From an uncultured Bacteroidaceae bacterium (GTDB lineage Bacteria > Bacteroidota > Bacteroidia > Bacteroidales > Bacteroidaceae): a stretch of DNA of 64,000 bases. Made by a program: the position numbers and the translations under genes. Below, one piece after another: positions 43,216 through 51,902 of this stretch. Each line of letters opens with the position of its first letter. Position 1 is the first letter of the stretch. The stretch is from the NCBI GenBank assembly GCA_934394435.1, contig CAKRRN010000008.1:1-64000 (forward strand). The letters are read 5' to 3'. The notes beneath the pieces were generated by a model that worked only from the letters and a program-made list of their open reading frames with translations, was not told the origin of the DNA and ran no database searches.

Positions 43216-43744
43216 CCCCCTGCTTGTCCATCGTATATTTCAAGCGGTGCAGACGTCGAAGACTATTGACCAACGTTTGCCCCCAGTAAAGTTCAAAACT
43301 ATCACGTACTGCCCAAAGAGCATCTTCCATACAATGCTCCAAGCGCTGTTGGTAAACCCACACAAAATTACGTAAGGGTTGATACACGTCTGCCAAAGAC
43401 TCGCTCAAACTCACCCATCTACACTCGTCTGTGTCGCTGGCTTCGTCCCTTACCAGATCCTCGTATTCGTCCCAATCCTTTAGAACATCCTTCACACATC
43501 CGCGCACATATTCATAATCCTGTTCCGTCACATGGTCATCAGCAAGAAACTGACCGTCTGTCTCCATTGGGTCGAGCGTCTGACCATGCCAATACAACAC
43601 AGGGACCAGGCGAAGCATATCATTCACGAATTCCATACGATCACGCCCCGCACATTGCTCCAACGCAGCACAAAACTCTGTGGCTGCTGTCAGAAACTCC
43701 ATTACAGGACGAGCATAAATCGTTTTTTTCAATTCTTCTTTCAT
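43196..43744 (-). CDS. DUF5063 domain-containing protein
   Basis: A 182-aa soluble, acidic, helical protein beginning with MKEELKKTIYARPVMEFLTAATEFCAA. The pattern and its position before a RNase D-like exonuclease fit the Bacteroidetes DUF5063 family. Function unknown. It is the first gene of an operon driven by the promoter box at 43775. Confidence 0.8.
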   Translation of the reverse strand: MKEELKKTIYARPVMEFLTAATEFCAALEQCAGRDRMEFVNDMLRLVPVLYWHGQTLDPMETDGQFLADDHVTEQDYEYVRGCVKDVLKDWDEYEDLVRDEASDTDECRWVSLSESLADVYQPLRNFVWVYQQRLEHCMEDALWAVRDSFELYWGQTLVNSLRRLHRLKYTMDKQGDGDNIR

Positions 43745-43774
43745 TCTGCCACTATAGCATTTTCTTTATCCATG

Positions 43775-43782
43775 CAAAGATA
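43775..43782 (-). promoter_or_regulatory. -7 box of the DUF5063-exonuclease-RlmI operon
   Basis: TATCTTTG on the minus strand fits TAnnTTTG, 31 bp before the start codon. The -33 element is not clear. Confidence 0.5.
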
Positions 43783-43888
43783 CGAAAATTCCTTTTCCCT
43801 ACACGGCTAATGAGCATCATTTTTGCATTTGGGAAACTCATCTGACCCAAGTTCCCAAATCGGACAAAGAGAGCCAAAACAGCACTGT

Positions 43889-45271
43889 CTAAATGTGGCA
43901 AGCACTTCGCAAAGGACTACGCTTCAGAATTAGGAAAAAGATACAAAAGAGGACGGTGGCATTTATGACCCAACTGATAGGATAGCAATAAGACAGGAAG
44001 GCAAGCGTGGGATTGAGCGGAAACACACGATAGAGCCAGAGAAGCCGCACTCCGCAAATAAAAAAAACGCATACCAGCGTAGGCGTGAGCGAATGTCCCA
44101 AAGCCCGAAGCAATCCAGAGAGAGTCTCATTGCAGGAATGTACCGCATAGAAGGTCAACACAATGATGATGCGCTGGGCAGACAGACGGATGACCTCTGG
44201 CTCCGAAGAGAACAAGGAACTCAGGGGAGAGGCAAAAAACACAAACACCAGGCTGACAAACATGGTGGCTCCCGCACCCAGCAAGATAGTGTCGCGAATA
44301 ACCCTACGGCACCTTGCATAGAGCTTTGCCCCATGGTTCTGACTGAGAAAAGAGGTTCCTGCTTGAGCAAAAGCATTTGCCACAAAATAACAGAAGTAAT
44401 CGTAATTGAGCGAAACGGTATTGGCAGCTATTGCCGTGGAGCCCAAAGAATTGATTCCACCCTGAATCAGCACATTAGAGAAATTGAACATCATGCCCTG
44501 TACACCAGCAGGTATACCGATTACGGCAATACTACGCAACGTTTCCCAATGAATGCGAATCTGACTAAGATGCAACCGCAAGCCGCCATGCTCCTTACGC
44601 AAAAGATGCGTCAACATGATAGAACTAAGCACAGAAGAGATGAGTGTGGCTATTGCCACTCCCTCTACACTCATGTGGCATCTTACCACGAAAAACAGAT
44701 TGAGTGCCACATTTACCACTCCGCTCAGAGCCATCACTATCAGAGGACGACGGGTGTCACCCTTGCTACGCAAAACAGCCGCGGAGAAATTCATCAGCAT
44801 CATAAAGGGCATTCCCAGAAAATAAATGCGGAAATAGAGTACTGCCAAATTCATAATCTCCGCTGGGGTGTCAAGCCAGAGGAGTATCCTGTCTGCAGCA
44901 AACCAGCCGAATACTGCCAGAAAGACTCCGCTCACGAGGGAAAGGGCTATAGAAGTATGTACTGCATATGAGACACGGCGCTCATCTTGCTCACCCAAGA
45001 AACGAGCTATCACCACATTGGCTCCCACACTCAGACCCACAAAAAGATTGATCATCAGATTGATGATGAAGGCATTGGCCCCAACGGCAGCTAAAGCAGA
45101 GCTACTGGCAAAACGCCCCACCACAGCCACGTCTGCGGCATTAAGCAACTGCTGCAGGAAAGCGGTACCTGCCACAGGAAGTGCAAACCACACCATCTTG
45201 ATGGCTATCGGACCGTTAAGCATGTCCAAGTGAGAGGATTCACGCTCTTGAGGAGTGTTGTTATTCTGCAT
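43889..45271 (-). CDS. MATE family efflux transporter
   Basis: A 460-aa inner-membrane antiporter with 12 hydrophobic segments in two halves, starting with PIAIKMVWFALPVAGTAFLQQLLNAADVAVVG, the usual MATE N-terminal motif. It probably expels organic cations or drugs using Na+ or H+. A second, distinct MATE gene is at 62537. Confidence 0.92.
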   Translation of the reverse strand: MQNNNTPQERESSHLDMLNGPIAIKMVWFALPVAGTAFLQQLLNAADVAVVGRFASSSALAAVGANAFIINLMINLFVGLSVGANVVIARFLGEQDERRVSYAVHTSIALSLVSGVFLAVFGWFAADRILLWLDTPAEIMNLAVLYFRIYFLGMPFMMLMNFSAAVLRSKGDTRRPLIVMALSGVVNVALNLFFVVRCHMSVEGVAIATLISSVLSSIMLTHLLRKEHGGLRLHLSQIRIHWETLRSIAVIGIPAGVQGMMFNFSNVLIQGGINSLGSTAIAANTVSLNYDYFCYFVANAFAQAGTSFLSQNHGAKLYARCRRVIRDTILLGAGATMFVSLVFVFFASPLSSLFSSEPEVIRLSAQRIIIVLTFYAVHSCNETLSGLLRALGHSLTPTLVCVFFICGVRLLWLYRVFPLNPTLAFLSYCYPISWVINATVLFCIFFLILKRSPLRSACHI

Positions 45272-45293
45272 TTATCTTGCTGAGGTTTTAAAA

Positions 45294-45338
45294 GTGAAAA
45301 ATACGGTCTGGCTCTCCTTATTCAAAGAGTCAGACCGT
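45294..45338 (-). terminator. Bidirectional terminator after the FadL-type porin gene
   Basis: The stem ACGGTCTG pairs with CAGACCGT, with an inner GGCTCT/AGAGTC extension. It is flanked by T8 on the plus strand and ATTTTTC on the minus strand. It lies between the porin stop (45418) and the MATE start (45271). Confidence 0.85.
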
Positions 45339-45417
45339 TTTTTTTGAACAGATACTTTCTGACATAATGACTTCTACACTCCTCTCTGAGGAGTCTACGT
45401 CATACAAACTTGTGGGT

Positions 45418-47010
45418 TTAGAACTTATAGCCCAACGTACATACGATGCTTTGCCGCGTCATGTTCACATCCACAGGATTGATACTGACATTCTTCAACT
45501 CTGGATTAGCTTGAGTAAAAGAGGTCTCGCCCTGTGCGAAAGAGGTATCGAAGGCATGGAAGTCGGCACTCTGATTGCGCACCTTATACGCCAAATCTAC
45601 ATAGAAGCCCTTCAAGCGGTAACCCACGCCCAAAGTGAGGATGTTGGTGTCGCCCCAACGCATGTAGCTGGTGCTGGTGGCATAGTCCATGGCTGCACTA
45701 TTGATGTTGTACTGGTCAAAACCCACTTGGTTCTTATACGCTGAGGTGATATAGTTGTAACCAAGTCGCAAGGCAAGTGCGCTCACGGGACGATACTCCA
45801 CGCCCGCACGCAGGGTATGTACTCCCTTTAGGGTCTGTTTGGTATGCTGGTTCATAGCCTTGTCGGTAGTGTTGGAAAACGAGCTGTGATAGTTGTCCCA
45901 CTCGTCATACTTAGGATAACCCATGTGCATGCTACCATAGTTGGCATACTCATAGTCCACATCCCAAGCAAAAGACTTGCCCACGGTACTTCCCATGCTG
46001 GCACGCACCTTCCATGGAGAGCGTACGGTATATTCCAGATAACTCTCCTTCTGGTCTGTACGCTGGTTCCCCACCAGGTCGGTAAGGTCATACAGGGTAC
46101 TACTCTTTAGCCTATACCACGTGGGGGTTTCTACAGCCAGACCCATTCTGAAAGGATTATTTTCGATGGGACGCACGATGAAGCCCAATTTTACGTTGAC
46201 ACCATAGCCCGTTATCTTATGGTCATTATAAAGTGAATAATCGCCCTGTACGGTTTCCTTCTGGTCATTCACATAGCTATTCTGCTCTGTATACTCTGTC
46301 CAAGAGCGATAGTCCACATTATCGAATCCTATATTCAAGCCCACATAAGTGCGATCCATAACGTTGGCACTGAAGTTAATATCATAGCCCTGCAGACTTC
46401 CTGCCGAGTGTCGTGTGTAGAAACTTCTTTCGCCACCGTACTTGTTATAGTAGCCAGTCGCCTTGTCTGGATTTTGCTCATCACCGTAGATAGGGGTCAG
46501 CCACTGGTTGTCCACCGCCAAACCTGCCAGATTGTACTGCGTATCATAGGCACTCGAAGCCAGTTCGGCTATCTGGTCCATCTGACTGAGCCCATTCAGA
46601 TTGGCATTATCTGCATAGAAATTATAATTGTAGTTGGCTTTCTTCTGATAGTTGAAACCGACGTTGAAGTAGGGACACTTTTCGTTTCCCATCCTCACGC
46701 TGTACACAAATCCCATCTGGTCAAAAGTACCCGTACCACGATTCTCAGTATCAATTCGTTGTTTGTTCCATTGTCCGCCGAAGGTGAGTCCCACGTCGCT
46801 CTTGCGATAAAGACCTATGCCAGCAGGGTTCCAACTCATTACGCCCAGATCCGCGCCCAATGCACCCATTGCACCACCCATACCCACATAACGTGCGGTA
46901 CCGATTAGATCTTGAGAACTGTTGGTCAACTGCTCGTTCATAAATGTATTCTGCGCCTGTCCCCCTGTTGCCACAAGGAGCAACACGGTTGCCAAATCTA
47001 CTCTTTTCAT
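45418..47010 (-). CDS. OmpP1/FadL family outer-membrane protein
   Basis: A 530-aa beta-barrel porin for hydrophobic or unknown ligands. The signal peptide ends near GGQA-Q (residue 20). It is followed by the FadL-like start GTARYVGMGGAMGALGADLGVMSWNPAGIGLYRKSDV. The body alternates aromatic strands and ends ...IVCTLGYKF, with the C-terminal Phe expected of outer-membrane barrels. It is often annotated as hemin receptor in this phylum, but binding specificity cannot be told. Confidence 0.88.
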   Translation of the reverse strand: MKRVDLATVLLLVATGGQAQNTFMNEQLTNSSQDLIGTARYVGMGGAMGALGADLGVMSWNPAGIGLYRKSDVGLTFGGQWNKQRIDTENRGTGTFDQMGFVYSVRMGNEKCPYFNVGFNYQKKANYNYNFYADNANLNGLSQMDQIAELASSAYDTQYNLAGLAVDNQWLTPIYGDEQNPDKATGYYNKYGGERSFYTRHSAGSLQGYDINFSANVMDRTYVGLNIGFDNVDYRSWTEYTEQNSYVNDQKETVQGDYSLYNDHKITGYGVNVKLGFIVRPIENNPFRMGLAVETPTWYRLKSSTLYDLTDLVGNQRTDQKESYLEYTVRSPWKVRASMGSTVGKSFAWDVDYEYANYGSMHMGYPKYDEWDNYHSSFSNTTDKAMNQHTKQTLKGVHTLRAGVEYRPVSALALRLGYNYITSAYKNQVGFDQYNINSAAMDYATSTSYMRWGDTNILTLGVGYRLKGFYVDLAYKVRNQSADFHAFDTSFAQGETSFTQANPELKNVSINPVDVNMTRQSIVCTLGYKF

Positions 47011-47073
47011 AAGATTTTTCCTAATATCCGAAATAGGTTTATAGTTTCTTCACTTTTTTATCTCATCACATCT

Positions 47074-48150
47074 TTAACGACCACCGCGACCGCCACCTCC
47101 GTGAGAACCACCACTGAAGCCACCGCCTCCGCGAGAACCACCACCGAAGCCACCGCCACTGAAGCCACCGCCACTGAAGCCACCGCCACGAGAACCTCCA
47201 CTATACGAAGAAGATGAGCCACGACTGTAAGTTGAGTTGGAAGACCCACGGCTATAAGTCGAACTGGAGGAGCCACGGCTATAAGAGTCAGAGGAACGAC
47301 TACCAGTAACTCCTGTACGTCCGCCACGCTGAACCGTAGAGGAGCCATAAGAGCGCGTACCTGTTGCAGAACGTCCATACGAGGATCCCATACGAGAGGA
47401 ACCTACTCTGCCACCCCGAACGGTGGATGAATAATTACCACCACCAGTCATGTATCTTCCGCCACGCTCACCATGGTTGCGGTAGGCAAGGCTTGGACGA
47501 TGGGGAACAAAGTCGCGATAATATCCGTGAGGACCCCATCCGCAATCCCATCCTGGATGATGATGCCAGCCCCATCCCCAGTCAAACCAGCTATAGTAGC
47601 CATAATGATAATAGGGCATATACCATCCATACCAAGGATCATACCAGGGGTCGTACCATCCGTAACAGATGTCCCACATGAAGGGGTCATAAAAGTAACG
47701 ACCTCTAAACCGATAAAGCCTGGAGGAATAATAATAGTCATCATCGTAATATCCTGCTTCGTCACGATATCGGTCTGATGGCTCAGGATCCACACCGTAA
47801 GCTTCATCCATTTTTTGTCCTGGCGCATAACGACTGGCAACAGCATTACCGCTACTGTCAACCGTGCTCACGTATAGTGTGTCGCCGACCAGACGAGTTG
47901 TAACCTTGTCCGACGAACTACCTCTACGATTATACTCATCCACATTTCTCAACTTACCCGTATGATAATCGGCATCCGCATCGTCTGAGGATTCTACAGG
48001 AGTGGAATCCACGCGTATTGGCTTTACGGTTTTCTCTGTCTTGGCCTTTTTCTTACCCGGAACGAAATACATGTCATCGTCTGTGCTTTGTGCCAGCATC
48101 GTCAGAGGAAGTGCTGAAAGGGCCAGAAGTAACATCACTTTTGTTTTCAT
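47074..48150 (-). CDS. Secreted Gly/Ser/Tyr-rich low-complexity protein
   Basis: A 358-aa protein with a signal peptide (about residues 1-20, ending LAQS) and an acidic region. A Tyr/Trp-rich segment follows (about 140-215, with repeats of WYDPWYDPWYGWY), then Arg/Gly/Ser repeats: TYSRGSS units and finally GGGFSG units ending GRGGR. No enzymatic motif is visible. The composition suggests a sticky or self-associating envelope protein; function unknown. A good promoter lies upstream, and the porin gene precedes it on the same strand. Confidence 0.85.
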   Translation of the reverse strand: MKTKVMLLLALSALPLTMLAQSTDDDMYFVPGKKKAKTEKTVKPIRVDSTPVESSDDADADYHTGKLRNVDEYNRRGSSSDKVTTRLVGDTLYVSTVDSSGNAVASRYAPGQKMDEAYGVDPEPSDRYRDEAGYYDDDYYYSSRLYRFRGRYFYDPFMWDICYGWYDPWYDPWYGWYMPYYHYGYYSWFDWGWGWHHHPGWDCGWGPHGYYRDFVPHRPSLAYRNHGERGGRYMTGGGNYSSTVRGGRVGSSRMGSSYGRSATGTRSYGSSTVQRGGRTGVTGSRSSDSYSRGSSSSTYSRGSSNSTYSRGSSSSYSGGSRGGGFSGGGFSGGGFGGGSRGGGGFSGGSHGGGGRGGR

Positions 48151-48177
48151 ATTCCTTGTTGTTTTATTTTAACATCA

Positions 48178-48210
48178 CAAAGTTAGCCTCTTTCAGCGAG
48201 ACATCCAAAA
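48178..48210 (-). promoter_or_regulatory. Promoter of the Gly/Tyr-rich protein gene
   Basis: On the minus strand, TTTTGG (48205-48210) is followed by 19 bases and TAACTTTG (48178-48185), fitting the Bacteroidetes consensus. It lies 28 bp before the start codon. Confidence 0.65.
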
Positions 48211-48261
48211 GGATTTAACCTATTTGCAAGAGGAAAATTCCCCCATTAGACTTTTTTATGA

Positions 48262-48269
48262 TAATTTTG
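48262..48269 (+). promoter_or_regulatory. -7 box of prmA
   Basis: TAATTTTG fits TAnnTTTG, 44 bp upstream of the prmA ATG; the -33 element is unclear. Confidence 0.45.
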
Positions 48270-48313
48270 TCGTCTGATAAAGATTTTCATCTGAAGCAAC
48301 CATACACAAAATC

Positions 48314-49180
48314 ATGAAGTATACAGAAGTCACATTTCAGATTACGCCTTACAGCCAAACGGCATCTGACCTCCTGGCGGCTCTGCTGGGCGAAGAGGGA
48401 TTCGAAACATTCGAAGACACAGAGAACGGACTGAAAGCTTACATACAACAAACTCTTTGGAACGAGCAACAAGTACGTTCCGCGCTTAAAGAATTTCCCC
48501 TGGAGAATTGCCACATTGACTTTTTGGCACAGGAAGCACCTTACCAGGACTGGAACCAAACATGGGAGGAAGAGGGTTTCCAACCAGTGACCATAGGAAC
48601 GACAATCGTTGTTCACGACACCAAACACACCAACGTCCCACACATGCCCTACGACATCTGTATATCACCAAGGCAAGCTTTCGGAACAGGAAACCATTAC
48701 ACCACACGCATGATTCTGCAATGGATCTCAGAGAAAGACCTAAAAGGAATGCAGGTGGTGGATGCTGGTACGGGTACGGGGGTGCTCAGCATCATGTGCG
48801 TAATGAAGGGGGCGGAACACATTCTGGCATACGACATCGATGAATGGAGTGCCGACAACGCACGAGACAATCTCTTGCTCAACGGCATCGGTTCGGCAAA
48901 AGTGGAAGTGAAGTTGGGGGATGCCTCTTTGCTGAAAGACGTGACGGGTATCAACCTGCTGATGGCCAATATTAACAGGAATATTCTGTTGGCAGACATG
49001 CAAACATTTATAAATACACTTGCCGATGAAGGCTTACTGGTCTTGAGCGGATTCTACGAGGAGGACGTGCCCATGCTGATGGGAGAAGCCGAGCGTATGG
49101 GCATGCACCCATGCGACATGAAGACGACAGACCACTGGACCATGTTGGTACTGAAAAAGGAGGGAAAGCATCTTCGCTAA
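48314..49180 (+). CDS. prmA: Ribosomal protein L11 methyltransferase PrmA
   Basis: A 288-aa enzyme that methylates ribosomal protein L11. An N-terminal substrate-recognition domain (about residues 1-90) is followed by the SAM domain: VVDAGTGTGVLSIMCVMKGA, acidic loop AYDIDEWSADNAR and catalytic-loop LLMANINRNILL. GTGNHYTTRM is another PrmA signature. It is the only plus-strand gene after 10 kb. Hairpin repeat copy 3 follows it. Confidence 0.95.
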   Translation: MKYTEVTFQITPYSQTASDLLAALLGEEGFETFEDTENGLKAYIQQTLWNEQQVRSALKEFPLENCHIDFLAQEAPYQDWNQTWEEEGFQPVTIGTTIVVHDTKHTNVPHMPYDICISPRQAFGTGNHYTTRMILQWISEKDLKGMQVVDAGTGTGVLSIMCVMKGAEHILAYDIDEWSADNARDNLLLNGIGSAKVEVKLGDASLLKDVTGINLLMANINRNILLADMQTFINTLADEGLLVLSGFYEEDVPMLMGEAERMGMHPCDMKTTDHWTMLVLKKEGKHLR

Positions 49181-49181
49181 G

Positions 49182-49236
49182 CCAATGAGCAAAGTGATGC
49201 TTGTTTCTGCTTTGCCATAGCAAGAAAATAAAGGGT
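49182..49236. repeat. Hairpin-forming intergenic repeat, copy 3
   Basis: CCAATGAGCAAAGTGATGC, a loop, TTTCTGCTTTGCCATAGC, then AAGAAAATAAAGGG. It is more diverged than the copies at 4867 and 5692 but keeps the order and the hairpin (GGCAAAG with CAAAG/GCTTTGCC sides). It lies directly after the prmA stop and before the 3' end of the convergent permease gene. Confidence 0.55.
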
Positions 49237-49260
49237 TACTCCCCAGAGTGTGTATAGAGG

Positions 49261-50502
49261 TCACTCAAACCTAATGCTACGCGCTGGATGAATGGTAGAA
49301 ATAATACAACTGGGCAATACAAGTGCGAGCATACTGGCCACAAGGGTGAAAAGATTGATCAGAAGGAAATAAGGCCAACAGAAGAGTACTGGGACGCAAT
49401 CCACATAATAGACATCGGCATCCAAGTGAATCAAGCCTGTAAAATGCTGAAGAGCGAGCAGACCCAAGGCAAGCAAATTGCCAAACAACATGCCACGGAG
49501 TATGATAAACGAGGCATAGTGCAAGAAGAGTGTACGCATCTCACCATTGGTGGCACCCATGGCTTTCATCACACCAATAAAGTTGGTACGCTCCAGAATG
49601 ATGATAAGCAGACCGCTAATCATCGTAAAGCCTGCCACACAGGTCATGAGAATGAGAATCACCCACACATCCATATCTAACAAGTGAAGCCAAGCAAATA
49701 CCTGAGGGTAAAGCTCACGGATAGTCATCGACGTATATTGCGCACCATAAGCATCCTGTTTCTTATTGATTCTCTTTACAATACGATTACTTACCTCGTC
49801 TAACCGTTCAAAGTCGCTCACCAGAACCTCTGCTCCTGAAAACTGGTTGGTATCCCACCCCAGCAGACGATGTACCGTATACAAATCAGCAAACACAATT
49901 TGACTGTCAAAGTCAGACAGATGAGTGCAATATATTCCGCTTACACGAAAACGACGTGCCCTAACAGCGTTCTCGAAGAAATAGGCATAGACGTCTGACC
50001 CAACTTTCAGCCTCAACTTATTTGCCAGCTGACTGGAGATAAGGAGTTGCCCAGAAGATGCCGAGTCGGTAAACACAGGCATCTCGCCCTCCACCAAATG
50101 ACTGGAAAGGAAGTTTGTATCATACTCCTGCCCCACCCCACGAAACATCACTCCTTGGAAAGTGTCATCTGTCTTCAGCATTCCTGGTTTGGTACAGAAT
50201 CGTTGTACATGAGCAACACCCGATACAGAAGAGAGACGCTTCATCACATCCTCATCTATCACGATGGGTTTCATCTCCTCCGCACCCAGACTCTCATAAC
50301 TGAACACTTGTACATGCGCCCCGAAACCAAGCAGCTTCGACTGCACCTCCTTCTGAAAGGCAAGCGCAATAGAGACACTTATAAGCATTACAGCCACTCC
50401 TATGGCAACGCCCAACGTGGATATGCTGATGGCTGGACGCGACACCCGTCCCACATCACTCTGATGTGAAAACATGCGCTTAGCCATCATCCATGTGTAC
50501 AT
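49261..50502 (-). CDS. LolC/E-type lipoprotein-releasing ABC permease
   Basis: A 413-aa permease with the FtsX topology: one N-terminal helix (about residues 24-50, ISTLGVAIGVAVMLISVSIAL), a periplasmic domain to about 265, and three C-terminal helices. The start RMFSHQSDVGRVSRPAISISTL is typical of LolC/LolE relatives in Bacteroidetes. The ATPase partner is not in the neighbourhood. Confidence 0.85.
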   Translation of the reverse strand: MYTWMMAKRMFSHQSDVGRVSRPAISISTLGVAIGVAVMLISVSIALAFQKEVQSKLLGFGAHVQVFSYESLGAEEMKPIVIDEDVMKRLSSVSGVAHVQRFCTKPGMLKTDDTFQGVMFRGVGQEYDTNFLSSHLVEGEMPVFTDSASSGQLLISSQLANKLRLKVGSDVYAYFFENAVRARRFRVSGIYCTHLSDFDSQIVFADLYTVHRLLGWDTNQFSGAEVLVSDFERLDEVSNRIVKRINKKQDAYGAQYTSMTIRELYPQVFAWLHLLDMDVWVILILMTCVAGFTMISGLLIIILERTNFIGVMKAMGATNGEMRTLFLHYASFIILRGMLFGNLLALGLLALQHFTGLIHLDADVYYVDCVPVLFCWPYFLLINLFTLVASMLALVLPSCIISTIHPARSIRFE

Positions 50503-50581
50503 GCCTCTCTCTCTTATATTACTTACTTCTTACTTGTGAGATACAAAATAGAAGGACAAAATGTCTTACCCTTCCTTCTCC

Positions 50582-51781
50582 CTACCGAATGGTGCCAGGA
50601 TAGGCTTCCAACGCCTTCTGAAGGACAAAGAGAGCACGGTTAAGGTCTTCCTTCTTGAGTACGTATGCCAAACGTACCTGATCGCGTCCCGCTCCAGGAG
50701 TCGTATAGAAACCTGCTGCAGGAGCCATCATCACGGTCTCACCCTCATAGTTAAAATCGCTCAAGCACCATGCACAAAACTTCTCTGCATCGTCAACTGG
50801 CAACTTGGCAACCGTATAAAAGGCACCCATAGGAATGGGGCTATAGACTCCAGGAATACGGTTCAGTCCGTCTATCAGACACTTTCTCCGCTCCACATAC
50901 TCGTCATATACTTCCCTGCCATACTCCTCTGGCTCATCCAGACTGGCCTCCGCAGCAATCTGACCTATCAATGGAGGACTAAGGCGAGCCTGGCAGAATT
51001 TCATTACAGCCTGACGCACCTGAGCATTCTTGGTTATCAAGGCACCTATGCGGATGCCACATTCGCTATAACGCTTACTGACGGAATCAATGAGCACTAC
51101 GTTCTGCTCTATACCCTCCAGATGACAAGCACTTATATAAGGACTACCCGTATAGATAAACTCACGATACACCTCGTCTGAGAAGAGATAAAGGTCATAC
51201 TTCTTCACCAAGTCGCGTATCTGATTCATCTCCCTGCGTGTGTAGAGATACCCTGTTGGGTTGTTGGGATTGCAGATGAGGATAGCTCGAGTGCGCTCGT
51301 TGATGAGTTGCTCAAACTTCTCCACCTTGGGCAAAGAGAAACCCTCATCGATAGTTGTCGCTATGGTTCGGATGACAGCACCTGCCGAAATGGCAAATGC
51401 CATATAGTTGGCATAGGCTGGCTCTGGTACGATAATCTCGTCACCTGGATTCAGACACGCTAAAAAGGAGAACAGCACAGCCTCAGATCCACCACTGGTG
51501 ATGATGATATCCTCTGGAGTAAGATTGATGTGGTACTTTTCATAATACTTCACCAATTTGGTCCTATAGCTCAGATATCCCTGACTCGGACTGTACTCCA
51601 AAATCTGACGGTCTATATTCTTAATTGCGTCAATCGCCGCTCGGGGAGTGGGCAGGTCTGGCTGTCCGATATTCAGATGATAAACATGGACACCTCTCTG
51701 CTTGGCTGCATAAGCCAAGGGAGAAAGTTTCCTAATAGGAGACTCAGGCATCTGCATACCTCGAGAGGAAATTTCTGGCAT
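50582..51781 (-). CDS. PLP-dependent class I/II aminotransferase (aspartate aminotransferase-like)
   Basis: A 399-aa fold-type I aminotransferase. The PLP lysine is in LIDSVSKRYSECGIRIG, and substrate/cofactor motifs are GQPDLPTP, SGGSEAVLFSFLACLNPGDEI and NPNNPTGYLYTRREM. The frame extends upstream to 51841, but ATG 51781 (MPEISSRGM) begins the conserved part. The amino donor cannot be determined by eye. Confidence 0.9.
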   Translation of the reverse strand: MPEISSRGMQMPESPIRKLSPLAYAAKQRGVHVYHLNIGQPDLPTPRAAIDAIKNIDRQILEYSPSQGYLSYRTKLVKYYEKYHINLTPEDIIITSGGSEAVLFSFLACLNPGDEIIVPEPAYANYMAFAISAGAVIRTIATTIDEGFSLPKVEKFEQLINERTRAILICNPNNPTGYLYTRREMNQIRDLVKKYDLYLFSDEVYREFIYTGSPYISACHLEGIEQNVVLIDSVSKRYSECGIRIGALITKNAQVRQAVMKFCQARLSPPLIGQIAAEASLDEPEEYGREVYDEYVERRKCLIDGLNRIPGVYSPIPMGAFYTVAKLPVDDAEKFCAWCLSDFNYEGETVMMAPAAGFYTTPGAGRDQVRLAYVLKKEDLNRALFVLQKALEAYPGTIR

Positions 51782-51902
51782 TATCTTATCCTGTTTGATT
51801 TGTTTGGTCCTGCAAAGGTACAACAAAAGCGCAAAACACAAGCCATCGCACTAACGATTTGTTTTCCCCAGTCATTTCTCTTCCCCTATGCCAACTGGGT
51901 AC

